Below, piece after piece: positions 13,159 to 22,050 of a DNA stretch of 64,000 bases; within the stretch, counting starts at the first letter, position 1, and each line of letters begins with the position of its first letter. Origin of the DNA: Stenotrophomonas sp. YIM B06876 (GTDB lineage Bacteria; Pseudomonadota; Gammaproteobacteria; Xanthomonadales; Xanthomonadaceae); NCBI RefSeq assembly GCF_030711595.1, contig NZ_JAUJUJ010000001.1, positions 124,001-188,000 on the forward strand, read 5' to 3'. Under the pieces are notes generated by a model, which made no database searches, had not been told where the DNA came from, and saw nothing but the letters and a program-made list of their open reading frames with translations. A program made the position numbers and the translations under genes.

Positions 13159-13800
13159 TCAGATTTTTTCCGCCGCAGGGTCAACCACCGTACCGCCGGC
13201 ATCGGTCAGCTTGGTCTCCAGCAGACGACGCTGCGGAGCCGCCACGTCCAGCCTGGCCAGCGCCCTGCTGTACAGCTCGCGCGCTTCATCACGCTTGCTC
13301 TGTGCCATCAACGCATCGCCGCGGATTTCAAGGCTGGCGCTGTCCTCGCCGGTGGCGAGCAATTTCAACGCCTCGTCGGGCTTGCCGGTTTCAATCAGCA
13401 GCCGCGCGATGCGCTGTTCGATCAGCAGCTTGAACTCGCCTTCGGCCTTGACCGCGCGCAAGGTGGCAATCGCCGCCTCGCTCTTGCCCGCGTCAACCTG
13501 GGCCTTGGCCAGTTCCAGCGCTGCCAGATCCGCGTAGATGCTCGCCTTGCCGCCTTCGAGCGCCGCTACGTCCTTGGCTGCCTCGGCGAGGTCCTTGGAC
13601 TGCAGGCTGCGGATGACTGCGTCGTAACGCGCATTGGCTTCGGCCAGCTGGCTGACCTGCTGCCTCTGCCACCACTGCCAGCCGCCGATCACGGCGATGC
13701 TGAACACCACCCCGCCGAGAATACCGGCGCCATTCTTGCGGATCCACGTGCGGACACGTTCGCTTTGTTCGTGCTCGTCGAGCAGGTCGTCAATCGCCAT
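13159..13800 (-). CDS. yfgM: YfgM-family ancillary SecYEG translocon subunit
   Basis: This 213-residue protein has a short cytoplasmic N-terminus, one membrane segment (about 26-45, followed by WQWWQRQQ) and a periplasmic tetratricopeptide region. That is the layout of YfgM, which binds SecYEG with the chaperone PpiD and assists exported proteins. The match is by architecture and by its place directly before bamB, as in E. coli. Its stop overlaps a possible upstream bamB start, consistent with coupling. Confidence 0.88.
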   Translation of the reverse strand: MAIDDLLDEHEQSERVRTWIRKNGAGILGGVVFSIAVIGGWQWWQRQQVSQLAEANARYDAVIRSLQSKDLAEAAKDVAALEGGKASIYADLAALELAKAQVDAGKSEAAIATLRAVKAEGEFKLLIEQRIARLLIETGKPDEALKLLATGEDSASLEIRGDALMAQSKRDEARELYSRALARLDVAAPQRRLLETKLTDAGGTVVDPAAEKI

Positions 13801-13857
13801 GCGTACTCTCGCTCTACCCTGCCGGGGAGCATTGTGATTTTAGTTGGGCTGCGTGTT

Positions 13858-14703
13858 TCAGTTGGAAACCGGCACCACGGAGCCGTCAGAGGATACCGTA
13901 AAGCGGGCGACATTAGCGCGCTTGTAAGGGCTGATATCCAATGTGCCGCCGGCCTGCTGAACCTCGACCGCGGAGGCATTGCCCAGCACTATCCGGGCCA
14001 CTTCGCCAGGCTGGTAACTGCGCTTTCCACCGGCGCGGATCAAGGCACGCTCAAGCGTGGAGCCGTCAGCGGCGGTGATCTCCACCCAGCTGTCACCCTT
14101 GAAATCGAGAACCACGCCACGCCCCGCTTCGGGCTGCGGCGTCCGCGCGACAGGCGTGATCGAGGCGATATATGGCGCCGACGACGGCCGCGCTGCCGGA
14201 GCAGCTGCCGGCACCGACTGCACCGGCGATCCTGCAACCGGCGTCGGCTCGCTGGCCGGTACCACATCCAGGGACGCGGTATGGGGCGGCGTGTCGGCAA
14301 AATGGCCGCGACTGGCGTACCACACCGGCACCACCAGCGCGGCGGTGATCACCACATAGACCGCGCGCCGGCCGATATTTTCCGCCACCCGCTGCAACCG
14401 CGGGGTATGAACGTGACTCACCAGCCGCGCCGGCTCGATCGGAGCGATCTGCGCCTGCTCAAGCAGGCTTCCCAGATCGACGTTCAGCAATCTTGCATAG
14501 CTGCGCAACTGGCCGCGCACGAAGACCGGAGCCCCCAGCCGCTGCCACTGGTCTTCTTCCAGTGCCGTCACCACCTGCTCGGGCATGCGCAGCTGGGCCG
14601 CCACCTGCTCGCGCGACAATCCTGCGGCCTCACGCGCCTGCTGCAGCCGGCCGCCACATCCCACAGCACCATCGAAAGCGTTCACACCTGGATCATTGAT
14701 CAC
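13858..14703 (-). CDS. rodZ: RodZ-like cell-shape protein (HTH plus DUF4115)
   Basis: RodZ links MreB filaments to the membrane and helps maintain rod shape. This 281-residue protein has an N-terminal cytoplasmic helix-turn-helix of the RodZ kind (residues about 18-85, with REQVAAQLRM and a YARLLNVD segment), one membrane segment near 125-145, a Pro/Ala-rich periplasmic linker, and a C-terminal DUF4115 beta domain (DSWVEITAADG to the end). The start is GTG at 14703, six bases after pilF, with a second in-frame GTG six codons inside. In E. coli the same region also holds ispG and hisS, which are absent here. Confidence 0.9.
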   Translation of the reverse strand: MINDPGVNAFDGAVGCGGRLQQAREAAGLSREQVAAQLRMPEQVVTALEEDQWQRLGAPVFVRGQLRSYARLLNVDLGSLLEQAQIAPIEPARLVSHVHTPRLQRVAENIGRRAVYVVITAALVVPVWYASRGHFADTPPHTASLDVVPASEPTPVAGSPVQSVPAAAPAARPSSAPYIASITPVARTPQPEAGRGVVLDFKGDSWVEITAADGSTLERALIRAGGKRSYQPGEVARIVLGNASAVEVQQAGGTLDISPYKRANVARFTVSSDGSVVPVSN

Positions 14704-14709
14704 AATGCA

Positions 14710-15516
14710 TCAACCCTGGGGATTCGAGGTCGCAGCAGAGGGAAATTCCTCGCGCAACCGCTGTTGATATCGACTGGCCGCCACCTTGTCGCCCAGCCCG
14801 TCCTCAATCTGAACGGCCAGTTGTAACACGGAAGCGGTGGCCGGCGCAGCCGCCAATCTACGTTGATAGAACGCCCGCGCTTCGAAGTACCGGCCGTGGA
14901 CGTACTCGTTGCGCGCCATCGACTCCAACGCATACGGATTGTCGGGCCGCAATGCCAGCGCCTCGCGCAGATCCCGGTCGGCGCGCTCAAGCTGCCCCGC
15001 CTCCAGCGCACAGCCACCGGCATTGGCCAGGGTCTCGGCCCGGCCAGCGTAGCCGGCATCGGCCAACACCCGGTCAAACCAGACCAGCGCCTCGGCCGGA
15101 TGGCCACTGCCGCACAGCCAGGCTCCGTAGTTGCCAAGCACATCGGGTTGGCCGGGGCCGACCTCGACCGCTTTGCGATACAGCGCACCGGCCCGTTCGT
15201 CATTGCCGCGCCGCGCCTCGATCACCGCCTGCACGGTGTAGGCATCGGCAACGGATGGCTCCAGCTTCTGCGCGGAACGGGCGTGCTTGAGCGCCTCATC
15301 CAATTCGCCGCGCCCCAACCGGTCGGCGGAAATCTGCAACAACTCCCGGTACTGCATGCGCTGGCGCGCCGGCTTGTCATCGCGGATATCGTAACTGGGC
15401 GCCACTTGTTGGACGCTGCGCACCCTGCCCGGCTTTGCGCTGCGCCCGCCGCCGCAGCTGGTGATCACCAGCACGCCCGCGAGCAGCAGCCACAGGGCCG
15501 GATTACGCAAGGGCAT
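14710..15516 (-). CDS. pilF: Type IV pilus biogenesis lipoprotein PilF/PilW
   Basis: PilF is the outer-membrane lipoprotein that helps PilQ secretin assembly. The 268-residue product has a lipoprotein signal peptide ending in the lipobox ITSC and then six or so tetratricopeptide repeats (for example [20 protein letters not shown]). I use the internal ATG at 15516, which gives a normal 21-residue signal. Two upstream ATGs 9 and 18 bases earlier are possible. All overlap the 3' end of rlmN, so translation is probably coupled. Its presence implies type IV pili elsewhere in the genome. Confidence 0.9.
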   Translation of the reverse strand: MPLRNPALWLLLAGVLVITSCGGGRSAKPGRVRSVQQVAPSYDIRDDKPARQRMQYRELLQISADRLGRGELDEALKHARSAQKLEPSVADAYTVQAVIEARRGNDERAGALYRKAVEVGPGQPDVLGNYGAWLCGSGHPAEALVWFDRVLADAGYAGRAETLANAGGCALEAGQLERADRDLREALALRPDNPYALESMARNEYVHGRYFEARAFYQRRLAAAPATASVLQLAVQIEDGLGDKVAASRYQQRLREEFPSAATSNPQG

Positions 15517-16708
15517 CACCCGCATCCAACGCATCGAGCGTGCGCTGGAACTCGGCTTGCCGGCGCGTGCGGTCCATCACCTGCCCCTTGAGCTGGCCGC
15601 AGGCCGCATCGATGTCATCCCCGCGGGTCCGCCGCACCATGGTCAGCACCTTCGAATCAAGCAGGATCTTCTGGAAGGCGCGGATCTCGGCCTCACCGGA
15701 ACGCTCGTAGCCCGTGCCCGGGAACGGATTGAACGGAATCAGATTGACCTTGCCCGAGTTCGCCGCCTGCACCGCGTTGTCGAACTGGCGCATCAACCTG
15801 GCCAGCTGCCGCGCATGCTCGGGCTGGTCATTGACACCCTTCATCAGGGTGTATTCGAACGTCACCGAATCGCGCCGCTTGTTGCCGCGCAGATAGCGCG
15901 CGCAGGAAGCCATCAATTCGGCAATCGGGTATTTCCGGTTCAGCGGCACCAGCGTCTCGCGCAGCTCGTCGGTCGGCGCGTGCAGCGACACCGCCAGCGA
16001 CACATCACTCTCGACCGAGAGCCGGTCGATCATCGGCACCAGGCCGGACGTGGACAGGGTGACCCGCTTGTTGGCCAGGCCGTAGCCCAGATCATCGCGC
16101 ATCACGCTCATTGCGCGCACGACGTTGTCGAAATTCATCAACGGCTCGCCCATGCCCATCATCACCACGTTGGTGAGACGGCGGATGCCGTGCGGGACGT
16201 TGCCCAGATGGCGCGCCGCCACCCACACCTGGCCAATGATCTCGGCGGTGGAGAGGTTGCGATTGAAGCCCTGGGTGGCGGTGGAACAGAACGTGCAGTT
16301 CAGCGCGCAGCCGACCTGCGAGGACACACACAGCGTGCCGCGGCCCTTGTCCGGAATGTAGACCGCTTCAATGGCGTTCTTGCCGTCATTGCCCATCGCC
16401 AGCAACCACTTGTGGGTGCCGTCGGCGGAAGGCTTGTCGAACACCACTTGCGGGACGACGACCTCGGCATGCTCGTGCAGCTTGGCGCGCAGAGCCTTGC
16501 CGAGGTCGGTCATCTCATCGAAATCGGTGACGTAGCGATGGTGGATCCACTTCATCACCTGATGGGCACGGAATTTCTGTTCGCCGAGCGCGGCGAAGAA
16601 ATGCTCCAGGCCCTCGCGATCGAGGTCGAGCAGGTTCTGCTTCTTGACCGCCCCCATCGTGGCGGCAGGCACCAGGACGATTGCGGGTTTCTGGACGACC
16701 TCGTTCAC
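15503..16708 (-). CDS. rlmN: 23S rRNA (A2503-C2)/tRNA (A37-C2) methyltransferase RlmN
   Basis: RlmN is a radical-SAM enzyme that methylates C2 of adenosine 2503 in 23S rRNA and A37 in some tRNAs. The CxxxCxxC cluster motif is C134, C138 and C141 ([11 protein letters not shown]), and the SAM-binding GMGEPLMN motif and C-terminal cysteine region are present. The 401-residue length is usual. It lies between ndk and pilF, the order seen in Pseudomonas and xanthomonads. Confidence 0.96.
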   Translation of the reverse strand: MNEVVQKPAIVLVPAATMGAVKKQNLLDLDREGLEHFFAALGEQKFRAHQVMKWIHHRYVTDFDEMTDLGKALRAKLHEHAEVVVPQVVFDKPSADGTHKWLLAMGNDGKNAIEAVYIPDKGRGTLCVSSQVGCALNCTFCSTATQGFNRNLSTAEIIGQVWVAARHLGNVPHGIRRLTNVVMMGMGEPLMNFDNVVRAMSVMRDDLGYGLANKRVTLSTSGLVPMIDRLSVESDVSLAVSLHAPTDELRETLVPLNRKYPIAELMASCARYLRGNKRRDSVTFEYTLMKGVNDQPEHARQLARLMRQFDNAVQAANSGKVNLIPFNPFPGTGYERSGEAEIRAFQKILLDSKVLTMVRRTRGDDIDAACGQLKGQVMDRTRRQAEFQRTLDALDAGDALA

Positions 16709-16720
16709 GGCATCAACTCT

Positions 16721-17146
16721 TTAGCGGGAAACCACTTCGGTGGAAGCGAAGAAATAGGCGATCTCGATGGCAGCATTCTCCACCGAATCCGAGCCGTGTG
16801 CGGCATTGGCGTCGATCGACTCGGCAAAATCGGCACGGATAGTTCCCGCGGCCGCTTCCTTCGGATTGGTGGCGCCCAGCAGGTCGCGATGGGCCAGCAC
16901 GGCATTTTCGCCTTCCAGCGCCTGGATCATCACCGGGCCGGAGATCATGAACTCGACCAGCGCGTTGAAGAACGGACGCTCGCGGTGCACGGCATAGAAG
17001 CCTTCGGCTTCGCGGCGCGACAGCTGCTTGTACTTGGCAGCAACGATTTTCAGGCCGGCCTTTTCAAAGCGCGCGTAGATTTCACCGATCACGTTCTTGG
17101 CAACGGCATCGGGCTTGATGATGGACAGGGTGCGCTCGAGCGCCAT
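16721..17146 (-). CDS. ndk: Nucleoside-diphosphate kinase
   Basis: Ndk transfers the gamma phosphate between nucleoside triphosphates and diphosphates via a phosphohistidine. The 141-residue protein has the active-site H117 in AAHGSDS and the family N-terminus [20 protein letters not shown] ribosome site stands ten bases before the chosen ATG. A much longer in-frame extension upstream crosses a terminator hairpin and is rejected. Twelve bases separate it from rlmN. Its leader contains an intrinsic-terminator-like element (see 17191-17214). Confidence 0.97.
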   Translation of the reverse strand: MALERTLSIIKPDAVAKNVIGEIYARFEKAGLKIVAAKYKQLSRREAEGFYAVHRERPFFNALVEFMISGPVMIQALEGENAVLAHRDLLGATNPKEAAAGTIRADFAESIDANAAHGSDSVENAAIEIAYFFASTEVVSR

Positions 17147-17190
17147 GGGAAGTACTCCGTTGGACGGGCCTTTTCGGCCCGGAGGTAATG

Positions 17191-17214
17191 AAAAAACCCG
17201 CGTGCGGACGCGGG
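17191..17214 (-). terminator. Terminator-like hairpin in the ndk leader
   Basis: On the minus strand a 7-bp GC stem (CCCGCGT/ACGCGGG, loop CCGC) is followed immediately by six T. It lies about 45 bases upstream of the ndk ATG and reads in the ndk direction. A second hairpin (17165-17170 with 17176-17181) follows before the ndk ribosome site. It could be an attenuator, or the 3' end of a small RNA started between ndk and tetR. Confidence 0.7.
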
Positions 17215-17296
17215 CTTGGCCTGAATTGCGGTGCGTAATTCTAACGGCTGCCCGGGCAACTTGCACACCGCTGGATAAACACTGCTGCATCGCAGC

Positions 17297-17340
17297 ATGA
17301 CCCGGTCCATGACCAGGCATAAGATCCAAACAATCGTTTG
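17297..17340 (+). promoter_or_regulatory. tetR-fad promoter with PsrA-type operator
   Basis: The operator CAAAC-N4-GTTTG (17327-17340) is a perfect palindrome and fits the published PsrA consensus of GAAAC/CAAAC half-sites spaced two to four bases. A plausible promoter, ATGACC (17297-17302), 17 bp, TAAGAT (17320-17325), would place the start site at about 17332, inside the operator. A bound repressor would therefore block initiation. This suggests autorepression of the tetR-fad unit. Confidence 0.7.
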
Positions 17341-17354
17341 ATTGATTTTTAGCC

Positions 17355-18017
17355 ATGGGCAAACCCGCCAACTTCTCCACCAAGGACCGCATCCTCAGCG
17401 CCGCCGAGGAATTGTTCGCGCAATTCGGCTTTGCCGGCACCTCGCTGCGCCAGGTCACCAGCCAGGCCGACGTGAACATCGCGGCCGTCAACTACCACTT
17501 CGGTTCCAAGGAAAACCTGGTCAACGAGGTGTTCCGCCGGCGCATGGACGAGATGACCAGCGCCCGCCTGGAACAGCTGGAAACCGCGCGCCGCGAGCAT
17601 CCCGGCCAGCTGCGCCCGGTGCTGGCCGCCTTCGTCGAGCCCGCCCTGGCGATGGCCCAGGACCGCCAGACCGGCGGCGCCTTCGTGCGGGTGATCGCCC
17701 GCGCCTACGCCGAGAAAAACGACAACCTGCGCAAGTTCCTGTCCGACCATTACGGTCACGTGCTGCGCGACTTCGGCAAAGCCATCGCCGCCTGCGTGCC
17801 TGACCTGAACAAGGAGCAGCTGTACTGGCGCCTGGATTTCCTGGCCGGCTCACTGACCTACGCCATGGCCGACTTCGGCCTGATCAAACGCCCTGCCGGA
17901 GTCAGCGAAGCCGCCCATCGTGCCCACGCGGCACGTGAACTGATCCATTTCGCCGAGGCCGGCTTCCGCGCCAGTGCGGCTTCGAGCGCTTCGACGACCT
18001 CCCTTTCCACCCAGTAA
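17355..18017 (+). CDS. PsrA-like TetR-family regulator of beta-oxidation
   Basis: This 220-residue repressor has an N-terminal TetR helix-turn-helix (residues about 10-57) with the segment [17 protein letters not shown], close to Pseudomonas PsrA, and a C-terminal ligand domain. PsrA represses fadBA and is released by long-chain fatty acids. It is encoded 26 bases upstream of the hydratase/dehydrogenase gene on the same strand and 14 bases downstream of a PsrA-type palindrome. From that I infer control of its own operon. The effector, probably a fatty acid or acyl-CoA, is not shown by the sequence. Confidence 0.85.
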   Translation: MGKPANFSTKDRILSAAEELFAQFGFAGTSLRQVTSQADVNIAAVNYHFGSKENLVNEVFRRRMDEMTSARLEQLETARREHPGQLRPVLAAFVEPALAMAQDRQTGGAFVRVIARAYAEKNDNLRKFLSDHYGHVLRDFGKAIAACVPDLNKEQLYWRLDFLAGSLTYAMADFGLIKRPAGVSEAAHRAHAARELIHFAEAGFRASAASSASTTSLSTQ

Positions 18018-18043
18018 TCGCTGACCAACAAAGGCTTATCGAC

Positions 18044-20416
18044 ATGTCCAATTCCCTGCCAGTCCGCCGTGCCGCCGTGCTGGGTGCCGGCGTCATGGGT
18101 GCCCAGATCGCCGCCCACCTGACCAACGCCGGCGTCGACACCGTGCTGTTCGACCTGCCCGCCAAGGAAGGCCCGACCGATGGCATCGTGCTCAAGGCGA
18201 TCGCCAACCTGGGCAAGCTCAGCCCCGCCCCGCTGGCCAGCAAGGCCTACGCCGAGGCGATCACCCCGGCCAACTATGAGACCGGCCTGGAACAGCTCAA
18301 GAGCTGCGACCTGATCATCGAAGCCATCGCCGAACGGATGGACTGGAAACAGGACCTGTACAGGAAGATCGCCCCGTTCGTGGCCGACCACGCCGTGCTG
18401 GCCTCCAACACCTCGGGCCTGGGCATCAACAAGCTCGCCGACGTGCTGCCCGAACAGCTGCGCCACCGCTTCTGCGGCGTGCACTTCTTCAACCCGCCGC
18501 GCTACATGCACCTGGCCGAGCTGATCCCGGCCACCACCACCGATGCCGCCGTGCTGGAAGGCCTGGAAGCCTTCCTGGTCACCACGCTGGGCAAGGGCGT
18601 GGTGTACGCCAAGGACACCCCGAACTTCATCGGCAACCGCATCGGCGTGTTCTCGATCCTGTCCACCATCCATCACACCCAGCAGTTCGGCCTGGGCTTC
18701 GATGAAGTGGACGGCCTGACCGGCCCGCTGGTCGGGCGCCCGAAGTCGGCCACCTACCGCACCTCCGACGTGGTGGGCCTGGACACCATGGCCCACGTCA
18801 TCAAGACCATGGGCGACACCCTGCCCAACGACCCGTGGCATGAATTCTTCAAGGCGCCCAAGTGGCTGGAGGCGCTGATCGGCAAGGGCGCCCTCGGCCA
18901 GAAGACCGGCGCCGGCATCTTCCGCAAGGTCGGCAAGGACATCGTGGTGCTGGATCTGGAAAAGCAGGACTACCGTGCGGCTGACCGCGCCGCCGCGCCG
19001 GAAGTGGTCGAGATCCTGAAGATCAGAAACCCGGCCGAAAAGTTCGCCAGGCTGCGCGAAAGCCAGCACCCGCAGGCGCAGTTCCTGTGGGCGACCTTCC
19101 GCGACCTGTTCCACTACAGCGCCTACCACCTGGCCGACATCGCCGAGACCGCGCGCGACGTGGATCTGGCCATCCGCTGGGGCTACGGCTGGTCGCTGGG
19201 CCCGTTCGAAACCTGGCAGGCCGCTGGCTGGAAGCAGGTCGCGCAGTGGATCGCCGATGACATCGTGGCTGGCAAGAGCATGAGCAACGCCCCGCTGCCG
19301 GACTGGGTGTTCGATGGCCGCGACGGCGTGCACGCCGCCGAAGGCAGCTACAGCCCGTCGCGCAACGCCAAGCTGCCGCGCTCGGCGCTGCCGGTGTACC
19401 AGCGCCAGCGCTTCCCCGATCCGCTGCTGGGCGAAACCTTCAGCCCCGGCGAGACCGTGTTCGAGAACGACGGCGTGCGCATGTGGCACGACGGCGACGG
19501 CATCGCGGTGGTCAGCTTCAAGACCAAGATGAACACCGTCTCCGACCAGGTGCTCGATGGCCTGCAGGAAGCGATCAAGCGCGCCGAGCAGGACTTCAAG
19601 GGCCTGGTGATCTGGCAGCAGAAGGAGCCCTTCTCCGCCGGTGCCGACCTGGCCGGTGCGCTGGGCCTGCTGCAGGCCGGCAAGGTCGAGCAGTTCGAGG
19701 AAATGGTGCACAACTTCCAGCGCACCAGCCAGGCGATCAAGTACTCGCTGGTGCCGGTGGTGACCGCCGTGCGCGGCCTGGCTCTGGGGGGCGGCTGCGA
19801 GTTCCAGATGCACAGCGCCAAGAGTGTGGCGGCGCTGGAAAGCTACATCGGCCTGGTCGAGGCCGGCGTCGGCCTGCTGCCGGCCGGTGGTGGCCTGAAG
19901 GAGCTGGCCGTGCGCGCGGCGCAGGCCGCCGGCCCGGGCGGCGACGTGTTCGCCGAGCTGAAGAAGACCTTCGAAACTGTGGCGATGGCCAAGGTCTCCA
20001 ACTCGGCGGTCAACGCCAAGGAGCTGGGCCTGATGCGTGCGACCGACAAGGTCGTGTTCAACAGCTTCGAAGCGCTGTACATCGCCAAGGCCGAGGTGCA
20101 GGCGCTGGCTGAAGGCGGCTACCGTCCGCCGATGCCGGCCCGCCGCATCCAGGTTGCCGGTGACGTCGGCATCGCCACGTTCAAGATGATGCTGGTCAAC
20201 ATGCTGGAAGGCCGCTTCATCAGCCCGTACGACTACGAGATCGCCGTGCGCATCGCCACTGTGCTGTGTGGCGGCGAAGTGGATCGCGGCACGCTGGTGG
20301 ATGAAGAGTGGCTGCTGACCCTGGAGCGCAAGCACTTCGTCGAACTGGCCCAGCAGGAAAAGACCCAGGCCCGCATCGCGCACATGCTCAAGACCGGCAA
20401 GCCGCTGCGGAACTGA
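18044..20416 (+). CDS. 3-hydroxyacyl-CoA dehydrogenase/enoyl-CoA hydratase fusion
   Basis: This 790-residue enzyme should carry out the hydration and NAD-dependent oxidation steps of fatty-acid beta-oxidation. The dehydrogenase half comes first (NAD motif GAGVMGAQ near residue 14, HFFNPPRYMHL catalytic region), and the enoyl-CoA hydratase half follows (oxyanion motifs FSAGADLAG and ALGGGCEF, catalytic Glu in IGLVEAGVGLLP). This order is the reverse of E. coli FadB and matches FadN-type enzymes. It is followed by a thiolase gene and preceded by a PsrA-like repressor, making a complete degradation operon apart from acyl-CoA synthetase and dehydrogenase, which must lie elsewhere. Confidence 0.93.
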   Translation: MSNSLPVRRAAVLGAGVMGAQIAAHLTNAGVDTVLFDLPAKEGPTDGIVLKAIANLGKLSPAPLASKAYAEAITPANYETGLEQLKSCDLIIEAIAERMDWKQDLYRKIAPFVADHAVLASNTSGLGINKLADVLPEQLRHRFCGVHFFNPPRYMHLAELIPATTTDAAVLEGLEAFLVTTLGKGVVYAKDTPNFIGNRIGVFSILSTIHHTQQFGLGFDEVDGLTGPLVGRPKSATYRTSDVVGLDTMAHVIKTMGDTLPNDPWHEFFKAPKWLEALIGKGALGQKTGAGIFRKVGKDIVVLDLEKQDYRAADRAAAPEVVEILKIRNPAEKFARLRESQHPQAQFLWATFRDLFHYSAYHLADIAETARDVDLAIRWGYGWSLGPFETWQAAGWKQVAQWIADDIVAGKSMSNAPLPDWVFDGRDGVHAAEGSYSPSRNAKLPRSALPVYQRQRFPDPLLGETFSPGETVFENDGVRMWHDGDGIAVVSFKTKMNTVSDQVLDGLQEAIKRAEQDFKGLVIWQQKEPFSAGADLAGALGLLQAGKVEQFEEMVHNFQRTSQAIKYSLVPVVTAVRGLALGGGCEFQMHSAKSVAALESYIGLVEAGVGLLPAGGGLKELAVRAAQAAGPGGDVFAELKKTFETVAMAKVSNSAVNAKELGLMRATDKVVFNSFEALYIAKAEVQALAEGGYRPPMPARRIQVAGDVGIATFKMMLVNMLEGRFISPYDYEIAVRIATVLCGGEVDRGTLVDEEWLLTLERKHFVELAQQEKTQARIAHMLKTGKPLRN

Positions 20417-20426
20417 CGGGACATCG

Positions 20427-20449
20427 GTAGTGCCGGCCACTGGCCGGCA
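20427..20449 (+). repeat. GTAG-headed REP (SMAG-type) hairpin
   Basis: The sequence GTAG followed by TGCCGGCCA, one base, and TGGCCGGCA forms a perfect inverted repeat. A GTAG head joined to a short GC-rich stem is the hallmark of the SMAG repeats of Stenotrophomonas maltophilia and related REPs. It occupies the gap between two genes of one operon and could act as an mRNA-stability or attenuation element. It is the only clear copy I see in the window. Confidence 0.75.
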
Positions 20450-20483
20450 ACCTCTCCCAATTCTTACCAAAGAGATCACTGCA

Positions 20484-21692
20484 ATGACCAAGCAAATCCA
20501 GGACGCCTATATCGTCGCCGCCACCCGTACCCCGGTCGGCAAGGCGCCCAAGGGCATGTTCCGCAACACCCGCCCCGACGACATGCTCGCCCACGTGCTG
20601 CGCAGCGTGGTCGCGCAGGCGCCGGGCATCGACGTCAACCGCATCGACGACGCCATCATCGGCTGCGCCATGCCCGAGGCAGAGCAGGGCATGAACGTGG
20701 CGCGCATCGGCGTGCTGCTGGCCGGCCTGCCGGACACCATCGCCGCGCAGACGGTCAACCGCTTCTGCTCCTCCGGCCTGCAGGCCGTGGCCATGGCCGC
20801 CGACCAGATCCGCCTGGGCAATTCGGACCTGATGCTGGCCGGCGGTACCGAGTCGATGTCGATGGTGCCGATGATGGGCAACAAGATCGCGATGGCGCCG
20901 AGCGTGTTCGACAACGACCACGTCGCCATCGCCTACGGCATGGGCATCACCGCCGAGAAGGTCGCCGAGGAATGGAAGGTCTCGCGCGAGGAGCAGGACG
21001 CCTTCGCCCTGGCCTCGCACCAGAAGGCGATCGCCGCAATCCAGAACGGCGAGTTCAAGGACGAGATCAGCCCGTACGATGTGCGTACCCGCCAGCCGGA
21101 CCTGGCCGACGGCCGCCGCATCATCACCCGTGACCGCATGGTCGACACCGACGAAGGCCCACGCCTGGATTCGTCCGCCGAAGGCCTGGCCAAGCTGCGC
21201 CCGGTGTTCCGCAACGGCCAGTTCGGCGGTACCGTCACCGCCGGCAACTCCTCGCAGATGAGCGACGGCGCCGGTGCGGTGCTGCTGGCCTCGGAGCAGG
21301 CGATCAAGGATTACGGCCTGACCCCGCTGGCCCGCTTCGTCAGTTTCTCGGTCGCGGGCGTGCGCCCGGAAGTGATGGGTATCGGCCCGATCGCGGCGAT
21401 TCCGAAGGCACTCAAGCAGGCCGGCCTGAGCCAGGACCAACTGGACTGGATCGAACTCAACGAAGCCTTCGCCGCGCAGTCGCTGGCGGTCATCCGCGAT
21501 TGCGGCCTGGACCCGTCCAAGGTCAATCCGCTGGGTGGCGCGATCGCCTTGGGCCATCCGCTGGGCGCGACCGGCGCGATCCGCACTGCCACCCTGCTGC
21601 ACGGCCTGCGCCGCCGCCAGCAGAAGTACGGCATGGTCACGATGTGCATCGGCACCGGCATGGGCGCGGCGGGCATCTTCGAGGCGCTGTGA
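20484..21692 (+). CDS. Acetyl-CoA C-acyltransferase (thiolase)
   Basis: This 402-residue thiolase performs the thiolytic cleavage that ends each beta-oxidation cycle. Nucleophile C95 is in NRFCSSGLQ, the catalytic His is in GGAIALGHPLGATGA, and the second catalytic cysteine C388 is in MCIGTGMGAA. I start at MTKQIQD, which has an AGAGA ribosome site. The longer frame begins inside the REP hairpin. It follows the dehydrogenase/hydratase gene in one operon and ends in a strong terminator. Confidence 0.94.
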   Translation: MTKQIQDAYIVAATRTPVGKAPKGMFRNTRPDDMLAHVLRSVVAQAPGIDVNRIDDAIIGCAMPEAEQGMNVARIGVLLAGLPDTIAAQTVNRFCSSGLQAVAMAADQIRLGNSDLMLAGGTESMSMVPMMGNKIAMAPSVFDNDHVAIAYGMGITAEKVAEEWKVSREEQDAFALASHQKAIAAIQNGEFKDEISPYDVRTRQPDLADGRRIITRDRMVDTDEGPRLDSSAEGLAKLRPVFRNGQFGGTVTAGNSSQMSDGAGAVLLASEQAIKDYGLTPLARFVSFSVAGVRPEVMGIGPIAAIPKALKQAGLSQDQLDWIELNEAFAAQSLAVIRDCGLDPSKVNPLGGAIALGHPLGATGAIRTATLLHGLRRRQQKYGMVTMCIGTGMGAAGIFEAL

Positions 21693-21714
21693 TCCGACGT
21701 AGCGCGGGATACCC

Positions 21715-21743
21715 AAAGGGCAGCCATACGGCTGCCCTTTTTT
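21715..21743 (+). terminator. Terminator of the fad operon
   Basis: A perfect 11-bp stem (21715-21725 with 21730-21740), an ATAC loop and a run of six or more T form a strong intrinsic terminator 22 bases after the thiolase stop. Confidence 0.92.
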
Positions 21744-22050
21744 GTCGGTTGGTGCGGTACCTGGAGACACCTCGATAGAGAGAACCCGCCTCCCCGGCAC
21801 CCTTTACGGCGACACGTCATTGCCCACAACCGCAGGGGGAACCGTTTGCGGCGACCGGCGCGGTGGCGAGCCGGACCCTGATGACTGAGCAACCCCCGGC
21901 AGCGGACCAGGTATCCATCACGACTTGGCGGAAGTATTCAGTAAACCGGAGAAGGCCGCCTCGCGATTGCCTGCCTGGCCTTGATCGCTCCGGCCCGCGC
22001 GTCCCGGGCAAATGCACTCGCCCATGATCGGACCTTGCATCAGCCAGATC
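21744..22050. other. Intergenic region between fad operon and galU
   Basis: About 300 bases between the convergent thiolase and galU genes hold no gene I can support. A 66-codon minus-strand frame (22017-21817, GTG start) has no recognisable similarity, a poor ribosome site and arginine/glycine-rich composition, so it is probably chance or a relic. No clear galU terminator with a T tract is visible. Confidence 0.55.

Noticed and set aside
17858-20491. 877-codon open frame antisense to the dehydrogenase/hydratase gene
   Set aside because: It mirrors codon positions of a clear enzyme gene in GC-rich DNA, has His/Gly/Arg-rich composition and no recognisable domain.
21817-22017. 66-codon minus-strand ORF after galU
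   Set aside because: GTG start with weak ribosome site, no similarity to a known family and composition expected of noncoding GC-rich sequence.
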